A stretch of 64,000 nt of DNA from Myrica gale. Taxonomy: Eukaryota; Streptophyta; Magnoliopsida; Fagales; Myricaceae. Shown here in pieces: positions 36,740-45,906 of the stretch. The notes beneath the pieces were generated by a model that saw nothing but the letters and a program-made list of their open reading frames with translations, was not told the origin of the DNA and ran no database searches. The first letter of the stretch is position 1. Each line of letters starts with the position of its first letter. The stretch is taken from the NCBI GenBank assembly GCA_963930655.1, contig OZ005621.1, positions 191,001-255,000 of the forward strand. The letters run 5' to 3'. The position numbers and the translations under genes were made by a program.

Positions 36740-36993
36740 ACGAGTTCGGTTAGAATACGGTGATGTTAAACTGCTGGGTTACGGGGGAACGGCTCCGATT
36801 CATCCCTTCGAATCCGACGGTCCTCAGCGTAAGTGACGAAATCCGGACCGAGACCCGCGTGTTTTACCGAATTCATGCCGACGACCCGGTTTTCTCATTA
36901 ATTCCTTCTCTCTCAGCACTCTCCCTCCCCCGATCCCCTTTGCTCTCTCCCTCCCCAGAACCAGCGTTACTGATGCTTCCCGGTGAATTTCAG

Positions 36994-37436
36994 AGTCCTC
37001 TGTCCTTAGTGGTTACTTGATTGTTGAGGCTAATGGGGGTCTTAATCAGCAACGCTCTGCGGTATGTTATTCTTTTGTAGCAGTTCAATTTTCATGATTT
37101 TTGTGTCTTTGGATAAACCTAAAAGGATTTACGCACCGTGCCTCCCCTCTTCCCACAAAAAAGGAAAAAAGAAAAAACACTAAAAGGGATGTCGACCAAA
37201 ACAAAAAATAGAAATTAAACGGGGCACTAGTACCTGCTAGATACCAATAATGCAATAAGTTTTTTTTTATAAGACCAATAATGCAATAAGTTGGTGTTCA
37301 TGTATCTCTATTTATGCACATATTTGTTCTAATAATCTTTTTGGTAGATCTGCAATGCTGTGGCGGCAGCTGGACTTCTGAATGCGATTCTAGTTATCCC
37401 TCGATTTGATTTCCATAGAGTTTGGAGGGATTCAAG
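36994..37436 (+). pseudogene. Captured O-fucosyltransferase-like (GT106/DUF246) gene fragment
   Basis: Exon piece 36994-37061 encodes [20 protein letters not shown] then QRSA. Exon piece 37348-37436 encodes [20 protein letters not shown] then DFHRVWRDS. The splice sites are intact (GT at 37062, AG ending 37347). '[17 protein letters not shown]' and 'ILVIPRF' form the N-terminal sugar-nucleotide-binding signature of plant O-fucosyltransferase family proteins. The remaining several hundred residues of such an enzyme are not found downstream, so this is a fragment. Confidence 0.9.
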
Positions 37437-38162
37437 GTACCTAAGTTACTTGTCCTATAACATCTTTTTGTAAGGGTGCTTAAGCAATTTTTATATGAAT
37501 ACCTTGTTGCTAATATCTTGCTTCCCTACTAAATGAAATATCTGGTATAAAGATGAGAACCACCTTTGGTGGAATGAAGTCTTGGATCTGTTCTCAGTAT
37601 TGACCCCGGAGAAATATTCTATGACTTGGCAAACATGATACAATTCAGTATTTTTTACTGTAGCCTGCAGGGGTTCTGGTTATCTTTAGCAATACTATGG
37701 GAATTCTTTATGGTAATAGGAATTTCCTGCAAAGAGTTTTTCCTTTGTGCCCCTCTAGAGAAATTAATTGGTTTTCATAATGTTATATTAACTATATGAT
37801 TAAAGCTCTAAGGTGGTGCCTTGCCTTGAGCTCTTGTGTGATCCGTATGTTATTACTTGTATGATTCATTGTTGGACAAATTGATATGGTCAACATGTGT
37901 GTTCCACGATGAAGTTGGGAGTGTCAAATCCTTAAGCAATCAGAGATGGCCCTAGGTCTAACACGCTCTCCCTTTTAATGTACTTGATGAGTCTTGCTCT
38001 CAAGTGGTGGAATTCGTGTCTCACCATATGCTGTCAGCCAAATAGAATGATACAGGCAAAACAATAGGATTGCTCTTCTAAATTGACTGTGTTTTCTGTT
38101 CTAATGACCTTGTGTTATGTTACTTGTTTTAGAAACATTTGATGATGCGTTCTCTGTTTCAG

Positions 38163-38480
38163 GAGTCCAAATCTTGGTGGATCCCAAAGCCAATGACAAC
38201 TTTCAGTTTTTGGCTGCCCGTCCTGAAGTGTCAGATTCAAGTTGTGAGCCGAATGCTTTTTGATGTCCTTATGATTCTTACTACAGCTTATTTGCTTCTC
38301 CTGCGTTCAGGAACAACAAAACAGATACTGTCAGACACTTTCTTGATTTTGCTGTTAGGAATTGGCTGTGGCTTTGCAGGCAAGCTTTGTGTAAGACACA
38401 CTGGGAGGCTGTGGATATCATTGGCTTCTGTATTGGGAGGCTCTCTGCTTTCTGCATTTCATTTCTATGGGGTTATGTAA
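38163..38480 (+). CDS. Unidentified membrane-protein terminal exon (fragment)
   Basis: An open frame follows a TTTCAG acceptor and reads ESKSWWIPKPMTTFSFWLPV, then hydrophobic spans around VLMILTTAYLLLLRS, LILLLGIGCGFAG and SLASVLGGSLLSAFHFYGVM, stop. Two or three membrane helices are plausible. I do not recognise the family. The next frame also stays open for 33 codons, so coding status is uncertain. It lies inside the gene-capturing element. Confidence 0.4.
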   Translation, partial: ESKSWWIPKPMTTFSFWLPVLKCQIQVVSRMLFDVLMILTTAYLLLLRSGTTKQILSDTFLILLLGIGCGFAGKLCVRHTGRLWISLASVLGGSLLSAFHFYGVM

Positions 38481-40095
38481 TTCATGTATGTTATTATAGG
38501 AGCTTTGTAATTCGTGTATGTTATTGTAGGAGTTGTCTTTTTTTACCCCCATTTGGGGTCTGGTGAAATGAAAGGATTTTGGACCCAGAAAGGTCAGGAA
38601 GAAGTGAATTGTAATGTGAAGCTGTTGTATTTTATAGCAATAAACATTTGCTCCTTTATCATCCTGTCTCTGCTGAAAATGATAAAAAAAGATCAATTGG
38701 TTGGTGTTATCGTTGAATGTACTTATCTTTTCTCGATCCTCTGATACACATTCTGCTTGGTAGGCCATTACCTCAGCGAGTGTTTTCATCAAAAGTTAAG
38801 TTATCTGCTTGAATCCTCGAACAAAAAAATGGGCCATCAATGCTATTCTTTCAACGATGTCTTAGTTCAAGTACTGCACTATTTACCTTCTATGCTTACA
38901 TTCCATCCACATCCCATCTTGCAAAACGAAATAAACAAGGAACCTGAAGTCTGCTGATTGTCTAATTATGTTCGCACTAAAAGGAGTACATAAACCACTA
39001 TTACAATAGATTTGATACATCACAAATATTTTACATTGACTACCATTACCCTACCTAAACTACCAATACATTACATAATACAAACTTGAAACATCATCCC
39101 ACACTTCACAAAAACTGCAACATAATCAACAACCCAATTACAATTTTACAATATGAAACAGGGAAGTTTCAGGTTATTGAAGCCTAAGAAGAGGATATTG
39201 CCGACACAGGTTAACGCAACTGCTTATGCGCCAAGCTTTTGTTTGGCTTGAAGATATTTGCAACGACACACGGCTCAAAATTTGGGAAGACTCAGTAATC
39301 CACTTCCAGTCTTCTTTGTGTGTAGGATAAACCAGAAGCACAAATTTTCACAAACTTCAGGAACTTATTCTTATCCCAGCAAAGGTGATTGGAACGTGCT
39401 TCTCTCCATCCCTTATATAGCCATTTACAACTATTCCTGCCCATCCATTATTCTGAGCTTGAACCGCAGCCATTGATCCTGAACACATTCCAAAGTATCA
39501 AATGGTATGGTGTTGGATCCCAAAGTATCAAATAGGCTTGACATCATAAGAAATTCTGAAACATATGAAGACAAAGATAACTCGAGTTATGTTTGGGGAA
39601 AGAAAATATGGTTTTTTTTAATGAATTCTTCTGGCGATAACCATCCCGCATTAATCAAAACAAAGCAAAGAAAAGGCACTGGGAAATTTAAGGCTGCTTT
39701 AACTTTTGAATCTTGTTTCTTCGTAAGCATTACACTAGCTTTTAATAAATCTTTTGAGAGCAGTTGTACGTCGTACACCGAGTAGCTTTTATTAAAGCTA
39801 GGCAGCTAGCTACCAGATTGATATGCAAGTGATTAACCCCACTTTAACCAATTGCATTAGCAAGGCACCTGTTAAGGAACAATTAGCAAAGTATGTGCAT
39901 GAAAAGTTTATGCTCAGAAGTAAATTAAACATCCCCACCCACCTTCCAGGAAGAAGTGATTTTTGATTATCAATGACTGGAATTGAGTAACCCAGGAATA
40001 TTAACTCCAAGTTAAGCATATATCATTAGGCCACCGGAGCTCTTGTTAAATCATATAGAACAGAAATTGACAATGATAGCAATGAAGGACTTTAC

Positions 40096-40226
40096 GCTTC
40101 CATTTCTCTGATTTGCTCAGCCGTGTGCCTATGATACTTCTTTCTCTTTTTCTTCTTGTTCTTGTCCCCATCACCATCACCATCATCATCCTGCTCTCCT
40201 TCGCCAAAAGAGAATCTAAACGCGCG
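40096..40226 (-). pseudogene. Captured HD-Zip IV (GLABRA2/HDG-type) homeobox exon fragment
   Basis: The frame reads [20 protein letters not shown], then DKNKKKKRKKYHRHTAEQIR and EMEA, ending at a GTAAAG donor. An acidic stretch, a lysine run and 'KKYHRHTAEQIREMEA' form the start of the homeodomain in HD-Zip IV proteins, where family genes have an intron after MEA. The rest of the homeodomain, zipper and START domain are absent. Confidence 0.85.
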
Positions 40227-40239
40227 CTGCAACACATAC

Positions 40240-41051
40240 CTGAGGCTCACCACCTAGACCAAGGGCAATGACACATACAAGAGAGCTCTTCCCAGATCCA
40301 TTTGGCCCAATTACAAGATTTAAGCGGATCCCGGCTTGCATTTCAGGTCATTAAAGGTCATGAAATTATGGAGCTCAATCTCAATTATATTTCCACGCAT
40401 ATAATCATCTTCTCCTCTTATGACAAGTTGAAAAGAATTAGTTTTCCATGTTATTGTGAACGAATTAGAAAATAAGTGTGGGATATGAACTTTCTTTCAC
40501 ATTCCTATAAGTGAAAAACGAATATCTTTTGTTCTACATTTTTTTAAGAGGAAAAAACAAGCATAAAGTAGAGAAAGAGGCTTCCTTGGTTCTTACCAGA
40601 CTCTTCGAGACCATAAACTTGAAAAATAAAAGTTTAATGAGACACCTTTAACCCTTTTCTTGGTTCCGGAAGCAACTAGAAACAAGAAAATAAAAGAAAT
40701 ATACTTTTTAGAATAATAACCACCAAAGTTTGGCTCTTTGTTCTGAGAAACTGCAGAAACGAAAATCCCTCGAACCCACGTTTTCAATTTCGCCAATTAC
40801 ACTTGTTATTTCTAGTTCCCTAAATTTGCTAACCAAAAAAATAACGGATTACACACTCATCCAGCGAGAAAAAGAGACCCTAACACTATACACCAACAAC
40901 AATTTCACCAGTAACGAATATCAACAACACTATTCACAAATTGAGGATTTTGAAAAAGGGGCATAAGAACTCAGGCATATATACAAGTAGTCGAAAGTAG
41001 AAAGTGTACGAACCTCGCAATCTTGGGGCGCTCAGCGCGAGGCTCGCCCAT
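40240..41051 (-). pseudogene. SMC5: Captured 5' part of an SMC5 gene
   Basis: Exon 1 (41051-41014) encodes MGEPRAERPKIAR. Exon 2 (40416-40240) encodes GEDDYMRGNIIEIELHNFMT then FNDLKCKPG and, after a one-base loss near 40324-40332, [20 protein letters not shown] then LGLGGEPQ. The Walker A motif GPNGSGKSS and flanking text are those of SMC5, the SMC5/6 DNA-repair ATPase. The missing base puts TAA in frame (GGA TCC GCT TAA), and nothing of the coiled coil, hinge or C-terminal ATPase half follows, so it is a dead fragment. Confidence 0.88.
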
Positions 41052-41858
41052 TGTCGAAGATTCTCCGTATTCTTCAGCGTTTCAGGACATGGCAGTGAGT
41101 TAGGGTTCCACAGAGAGAAGCTAGATGAACGAATATCTCAAGACCTCTAGCTACTCATGAATTTCAACAGGGAAAAACCCATCCAAAAGAACCTAAACTG
41201 TTCATTTTTGACTTCGTTGACTTGGACAACGAAATTCCAAAGGATCGTGTATAAATGAACCAGATTGTACATTGGAGGAAAAAAGGTGTATAAATGAACC
41301 AGATTGTACACCCTGCATATTAGGACTCACACAACCAAAAAATGAGTTACCAAACTATAAACAACTGCTAGATCAGCCACGAAAGAATGAGTTACCAAAC
41401 TATAAACAACTGCTAGAGCATACAACACGCAGATCCAGCGACTGAGGAATTCACGAGGGAGATTCGGCAAGAAGAAGGGTATGCCACCAGCCACAGTAAT
41501 ATCACCAGATTTGCCAAAACAGAGCATACAACACGCAGATTTTCCTTCACGAAGACCCCTTACCCAGATTTGCCAAAACACAGCATACAAGAATTCAAAA
41601 AATGAGAAGAGGGGGATTTTGCCCGAAACAAGCGGGGGAAAATTGGGAGAAGGAGAAATAGCGGGTCGTCGGCTTTTTGATGGTAAAACACGCGGGTCTT
41701 TTCCAGCAACCCGGATCCGGAATTCATTAAATCGATTGAGCAGCTGAAGACCGTCGGATTGGGTTTGAAGAAATCGTGGCCGTTCCCCCGTAAACCAGCA
41801 TATTAACGCCTACGTATTGTAACCGAACTCGTGTAGTTACTTCAACTCCATCTACTAA

Positions 41859-42173
41859 TTATTCAAGGAAGCCATCTGTTTGTTTTCCCGCCCCGCGGCT
41901 TCTGAACTCCCTGAGCCCATCGTTGAGAATTAATGGCGAGCAATCGGAATGATCTGAGTCGTCTTTAGTGTCAACATAAAAGCAGGAGCACCGCTCCAGA
42001 GATGCGAAAAAGATCGTCGCAATGCTTTGACAGAGCCATGCGGCCACACCATCAATCTTTCTGCATGGAGTGCCACAGCCAGGGCTCGCTGATGTATGGA
42101 CCCTCGGCTCCTTAGGGCTCCCTGTACAATAGCACAAGTTGGTGCCGCTCCTGGGAGTAGAAATATCACCCAT
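41859..42173 (-). CDS. Hypothetical protein, probably the last exon of a small plant gene
   Basis: A 104-aa frame reads MGDISTPRSGTNLCYCTGSP, then KEPRVHTSASPGCGTPCRK, AAWLCQSIATIFFASLERCS and CFYVDTKDDSDHSDCSPLIL, ending at 41859. The Cys-rich start, 'FFASLERCSC' and the acidic 'TKDDSD' look like a family of small uncharacterised plant proteins, but I cannot name it. The frame is open upstream of this ATG to about 42230, with an acceptor-like CTTCAG at 42189, so an upstream exon is likely. It starts just outside the right end of the gene-capturing element. Confidence 0.45.
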   Translation of the reverse strand: MGDISTPRSGTNLCYCTGSPKEPRVHTSASPGCGTPCRKIDGVAAWLCQSIATIFFASLERCSCFYVDTKDDSDHSDCSPLILNDGLREFRSRGAGKQTDGFLE

Positions 42174-42185
42174 TGGATTGATCAA

Positions 42186-43004
42186 ATTCTGAAGATGCGT
42201 GCCTCTATAGCTACGCGTAGAGTGGTGGATAGGCTTTTAGGGGTTCCGATTGATGGGGTAAAAGAATATTTCACAAGCTACATAATACTCCATTCGGACA
42301 CTAATTAACAAATCCCAGTTTAAATATTTAATTTACAAGGAAAGGGACACTATATTTTATATATAATTCTGTACGCGTGTAATTTCTTTGGTGGGACGTT
42401 GGTTATGATGTATATTTAGTGGGCGAGGATCACCTATCTCTCTGTTTATAGGATTACATTTTAGCGTGCTATGGCCCGGCGTGAAGCGCAAGCATTCTCG
42501 TTTTATTGGATTCATTGGCTCTATTTTCGTTTACATGAGTTACAAGACGGACATCATATATATACCAAATGGACCAGTACGTATAAAAGTTAGGTAAGAT
42601 ATATAATTATTAAGTGATTATGAATTCCAATATGCCAAGACATGCTACTATTTATAATTATAATGATGATGGTCATTGCTAGAAGTTCTAACATGTTATT
42701 TTATATGCGTTTTATATATAATGAGGAATCCCAAACTCTTTCTATCGACGTCGCTATAGTAGACTTAAATTTATAGGGAAAGAAGTATATATCAAGAAAA
42801 GGATCACTTATTTGCAGAGTTATCTCTGGAATTTACGCCAGAATCTAACACCACAAAATGGATAAGGGGGAGATGGGTGTGAAGCAATACCTTGCTCTTA
42901 AGATGGTTTAAGAATCAAAGCACACCCCAAACGAGTTATTCACTGTCTTCAGTACTGTAGCAAACATACTTAATTGCTTAGACAAGGAGCCACTACATAT
43001 ATAG
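42186..43004. other. Intergenic DNA
   Basis: AT-rich with no recognisable gene or element. Confidence 0.45.
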
Positions 43005-43123
43005 CGTTGGGGTTAGTTCTGCATCGGTTGTAGAAGAGGTTGATGGTTAGTTTATAAGTGTGAGCGAAAGTCTCACCTCTTGAGCTAGCTTTTGGGGTTG
43101 AGAAGGTCCAAGACCACTCAATA
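43005..43123 (+). repeat. TRIM LTR 1
   Basis: First of three LTR copies, followed directly by the primer-binding-site-like TGGTATTAGAGC at 43125. Confidence 0.8.
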
Positions 43124-43177
43124 CTGGTATTAGAGCCCAGGTTTACCGTCTCGGACCCAACAATCAATGGGAGAAAC

Positions 43178-45516
43178 CACTACAAAAAAAATGACTTTTA
43201 GTGACCAAATTTTTTGTCACCAAAAGTCAAAATTTCATCACTAAAAGTATTAGTGACGGATTTTTTTTTTGTCACTTAATATAGCGATCTGACAATCGAT
43301 CGTAATTAGCTTAGTGATGGATCGGTTAAACTAGCGATTGATTGGTATAAACAATCGATCGGTGAGTTTGTGATGGATCGGTTATATGATCGATCGGTGA
43401 ATTATTAGCGATTGATCAGCCATTTTTACCGATGAAATTGTAAGAAATAGATGATCGATCGCTATAGTAATGACGATCCATTGTAATTTATTAGTGATCG
43501 ATCGTCTTAACAAAAGTCGATCGGTCAGTGATTAAAGCGATTGATCACTGACTACGTCACTGATCGATCAATATAATTGTGACGATCGATCGATGACTTT
43601 ACTGATCGATCAACATTACATATTTTTAATATTTACGATCGATCGGTGGTGTGTAACGATCGATCGGTTGATTAACAACCTATCAATCTATTAATAGCTG
43701 GGCGTTTAACTACCGATCGAATGGTGGAAACATAATTTAGATTTTTGTAAAACAATAATAATAAAAAAATATTATATAATAGATAGTACAATAATAAAAA
43801 TTCAATACTCATATTAATGCACATTAATGGTAACAAATAGTAATCCGTAATTAAATCGAAAATAACATCATAATAATACAAAATCACAAAACTATTACAA
43901 CATAGATGCATCTACCTTTTCGAACCTCCAAACTAGCTGAATAGTCGCTTTGACATGTCGTTTATATTTTCTTCTCTAGCTCCTTCGATATTTCTGTCCG
44001 TAAGCGCTCTTGCTCCTTTCGCATGCGCTATTGTTCCTTTTGCATGCGCTCCTCTTGCTCCACTCGCATGCGCTCTTGCTCCATTTTCATGCGTTCCTCC
44101 TGCTTCAACCGGATGCGCTCTTGCTCCACCCGCTGCTCCTCACGGTGGTCCCTCAGCATAGCCTCCATCTCATCTTGTTTCTTCGCAAATTCTTCCAACG
44201 CTGCAAAAATTGTATATAAATATGCGTTAATAAATAACCACCATAATGTAATTAAAATATTAAAAAGATACAACAAAATGGTGTACTTTTGGGGTTTTAA
44301 AAATACAGCATCAACTAACGATCAATCGGTAACCTAAGGGATCGATCGTCAATTACAGTGATCGATCGTCATTAAATTTGAAACTCACCGTTTCAATTAC
44401 CGATTTATCGGTACATACAGTATCGATCGGTCACTAAATAACAATAAGCGATTGATCGTCTACTTAAGATGATCAATCGTTTGACTCACCGTCTACAACA
44501 TGATCGATCGCGGTTAAATACGATCATTCAGTGTTTATACGAAAACATACAGATTACAAAAAAACCCAAAAGTCGCTCAAAATCAGCCCCAAATGATCCC
44601 TAAACAATCCTAAACACCAAAAATCTATATTAACACAAAAATTAATACAATTTACGGACCTAAACGAAAGATATAGCAAATTAAAAAACGTAAAGTAAAA
44701 CCTCATTTAAAACAACTTAATATCTCTTAAAAATTAATATAACTACGTACCTTTGATGTAGATGATCAAAGGAAATGATTTCGCGTACTTTGGAAGAAAA
44801 TGCCGAACCAAATGGTTCTGTGAAGTTTGAGAGAATTCGAGAATATTCGTGAGAGATAGCCGGTAAAAATGGCTCACCGGTTTCATATAATCGTTCATCA
44901 TTTTCTACGATCGATAATAATTAATTTAGACGATCGATCGCTTATTGTTTTACACGTGGCGAACTCCCATTGGCTTCCAGGCTCGATCGACCGCGTATTC
45001 GCACGATCGATCGTGAATTCGAAAAAATGACGATTACGCTTTCACGATCGATCGACGATTCTCATTTTTCAACGCCAGGAGGCAACGATCGATCGCGTAT
45101 TGTTTTACACGTGGTGAACTCTCATTCGTTTACAGGCCCGATCGACCGCTCATTCGAACGATCGATCGTGAATTCGAAAAAATGAAGGTTACGCTTCCAC
45201 GATCGATCGACGATTCGTATTTTCCAACGTCGTGAGGCAATGATCGATCGGTTGTTTTCACTAGGTGTCGATTCGTCACCGATCAATCGTGGCATAATCA
45301 ATGATCAATCGTTAAGCGTGACGATTTAAAGTAATCGCCAAAAGATTTCACATGTTGTGACCGAGTTTCTCGTCACAAAAGTCCGATCGATCGTCCTATA
45401 ACCGATCGATCGTGGAGTGACGAAATTTTTCGTCACCAAAGCATTACCTTTTAGTGACAAAAATAACATTTCGTCACCGAGAATTTCATCACTAAAAGTC
45501 AAATTTTTTTGTAGTA
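43178..45516. mobile_element. Non-autonomous CACTA (En/Spm) element, 2.34 kb
   Basis: The left terminus is CACTACAAAAAAA and the right terminus is the inverted TTTTTTTGTAGTA (last base changed from G). Inverted similarity continues through 'tgacttttagtga'. AAC is duplicated on both sides (43175-43177 and 45517-45519), the 3-bp duplication of CACTA elements. The paralogous second internal domain of the TRIM ('gagagaaacgagttg') shows the empty site. The interior is crowded with the palindromic motif GATCGATCG/CGATCGATCG, probably transposase-binding sites. Confidence 0.93.
43958..44215 (-). pseudogene. CACTA-associated transposase C-terminal coiled-coil relic
   Basis: On the minus strand the frame reads ALEEFAKKQDEMEAMLRDHR then repeated EERMKMEQERMRVEQ-type units, a TAG, and ERLRTEISKELEKKI, stop. 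Such Glu/Arg/Gln-rich coiled coils end many plant Ptta/En/Spm-associated transposase proteins. Everything upstream of this exon is absent. Confidence 0.6.
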
Positions 45517-45564
45517 AACGGGTTGCCTTCACCCAACTCAAGACTCGATGTGTGAGGGAGAGAT

Positions 45565-45683
45565 TATTGGGGTTAGTCCCACATCAGTTGTGGAAAGAGT
45601 TGGTGATCAGTTTATAAGTTTGAGGGAAAACCTCACCTTTTGAACTAGCTTTTGAGGTTGAGAAGGTCCAAGACCACTCAACA
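45565..45683 (+). repeat. TRIM LTR 2
   Basis: Middle LTR copy, preceded by the purine-rich GTGTGAGGGAGAG and followed by a second primer-binding-site relic (TAGTATAGGAACC). Confidence 0.85.
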
Positions 45684-45787
45684 CTAGTATAGGAACCCAG
45701 GTTTACCAACAAGTCTCGGACCCAACAGTCCATGAGAGAAACGAGTTGTCTTCGCCCAACCCAATATCCGATGTGTGAGGGGGTGAT

Positions 45788-45906
45788 TGTTGAGGTTAGT
45801 CTCACATCGGTTGTAGAAGAGGTTGGTGGTCAGTTTATAAGTGTGAGAGAAAGTCTCACTTCTTGAGCTAACTTTTAGGATTGAGAAGGCCCAATACCAC
45901 TCAACA
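45788..45906 (+). repeat. TRIM LTR 3
   Basis: Third LTR copy, starting TGTTGAGGTTAGT and ending CTCAACA, preceded by GTGTGAGGGGG. Confidence 0.85.

Larger units (their letters stand above)
36740..41832. mobile_element. Candidate 5.1-kb gene-capturing (Pack-MULE-like) element
   Basis: The first about 165 bp from 36740 (ACGAGTTCGGTTA...) are repeated in inverted, diverged form at the right end (about 41660-41832, closing TAACCGAACTCGT). Matching islands include 'ttacgggggaacggc', 'aatccgacggtc', 'gacccgcgtgttttacc' and 'gccgacgacccg'. A direct GTAGTT flanks both ends (36734-36739 and 41833-41838). Between them lie pieces of at least three unrelated plant genes and one unidentified membrane-protein exon, in both orientations, with introns. 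This fits a non-autonomous Mutator-like gene-capturing element. The short target duplication and TIR divergence leave room for an ordinary inverted duplication. Confidence 0.6.
43005..45906 (+). mobile_element. TRIM retrotransposon array: three LTRs, two internal domains, CACTA insertion in the first
   Basis: Three about 118-bp direct repeats lie at about 43005-43123, 45565-45683 and 45788-45906. Each starts TTGGGGTTAGT/TGTTGAGG and ends CCACTCAACA-like. After the first comes TGGTATTAGAGC, close to the initiator-Met tRNA primer-binding site. Before the second and third comes a purine tract within GATGTGTGAGGG. The second internal domain is only about 105 bp and non-coding. This is a terminal-repeat retrotransposon in miniature in a three-LTR tandem arrangement. 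The family name is unknown to me. Confidence 0.85.

Noticed and set aside
43280..45420. CRISPR-like or satellite array from the CGATCG repeats
   Set aside because: Spacing is irregular and the repeats lie inside an element with CACTA ends, so transposon binding motifs explain them.
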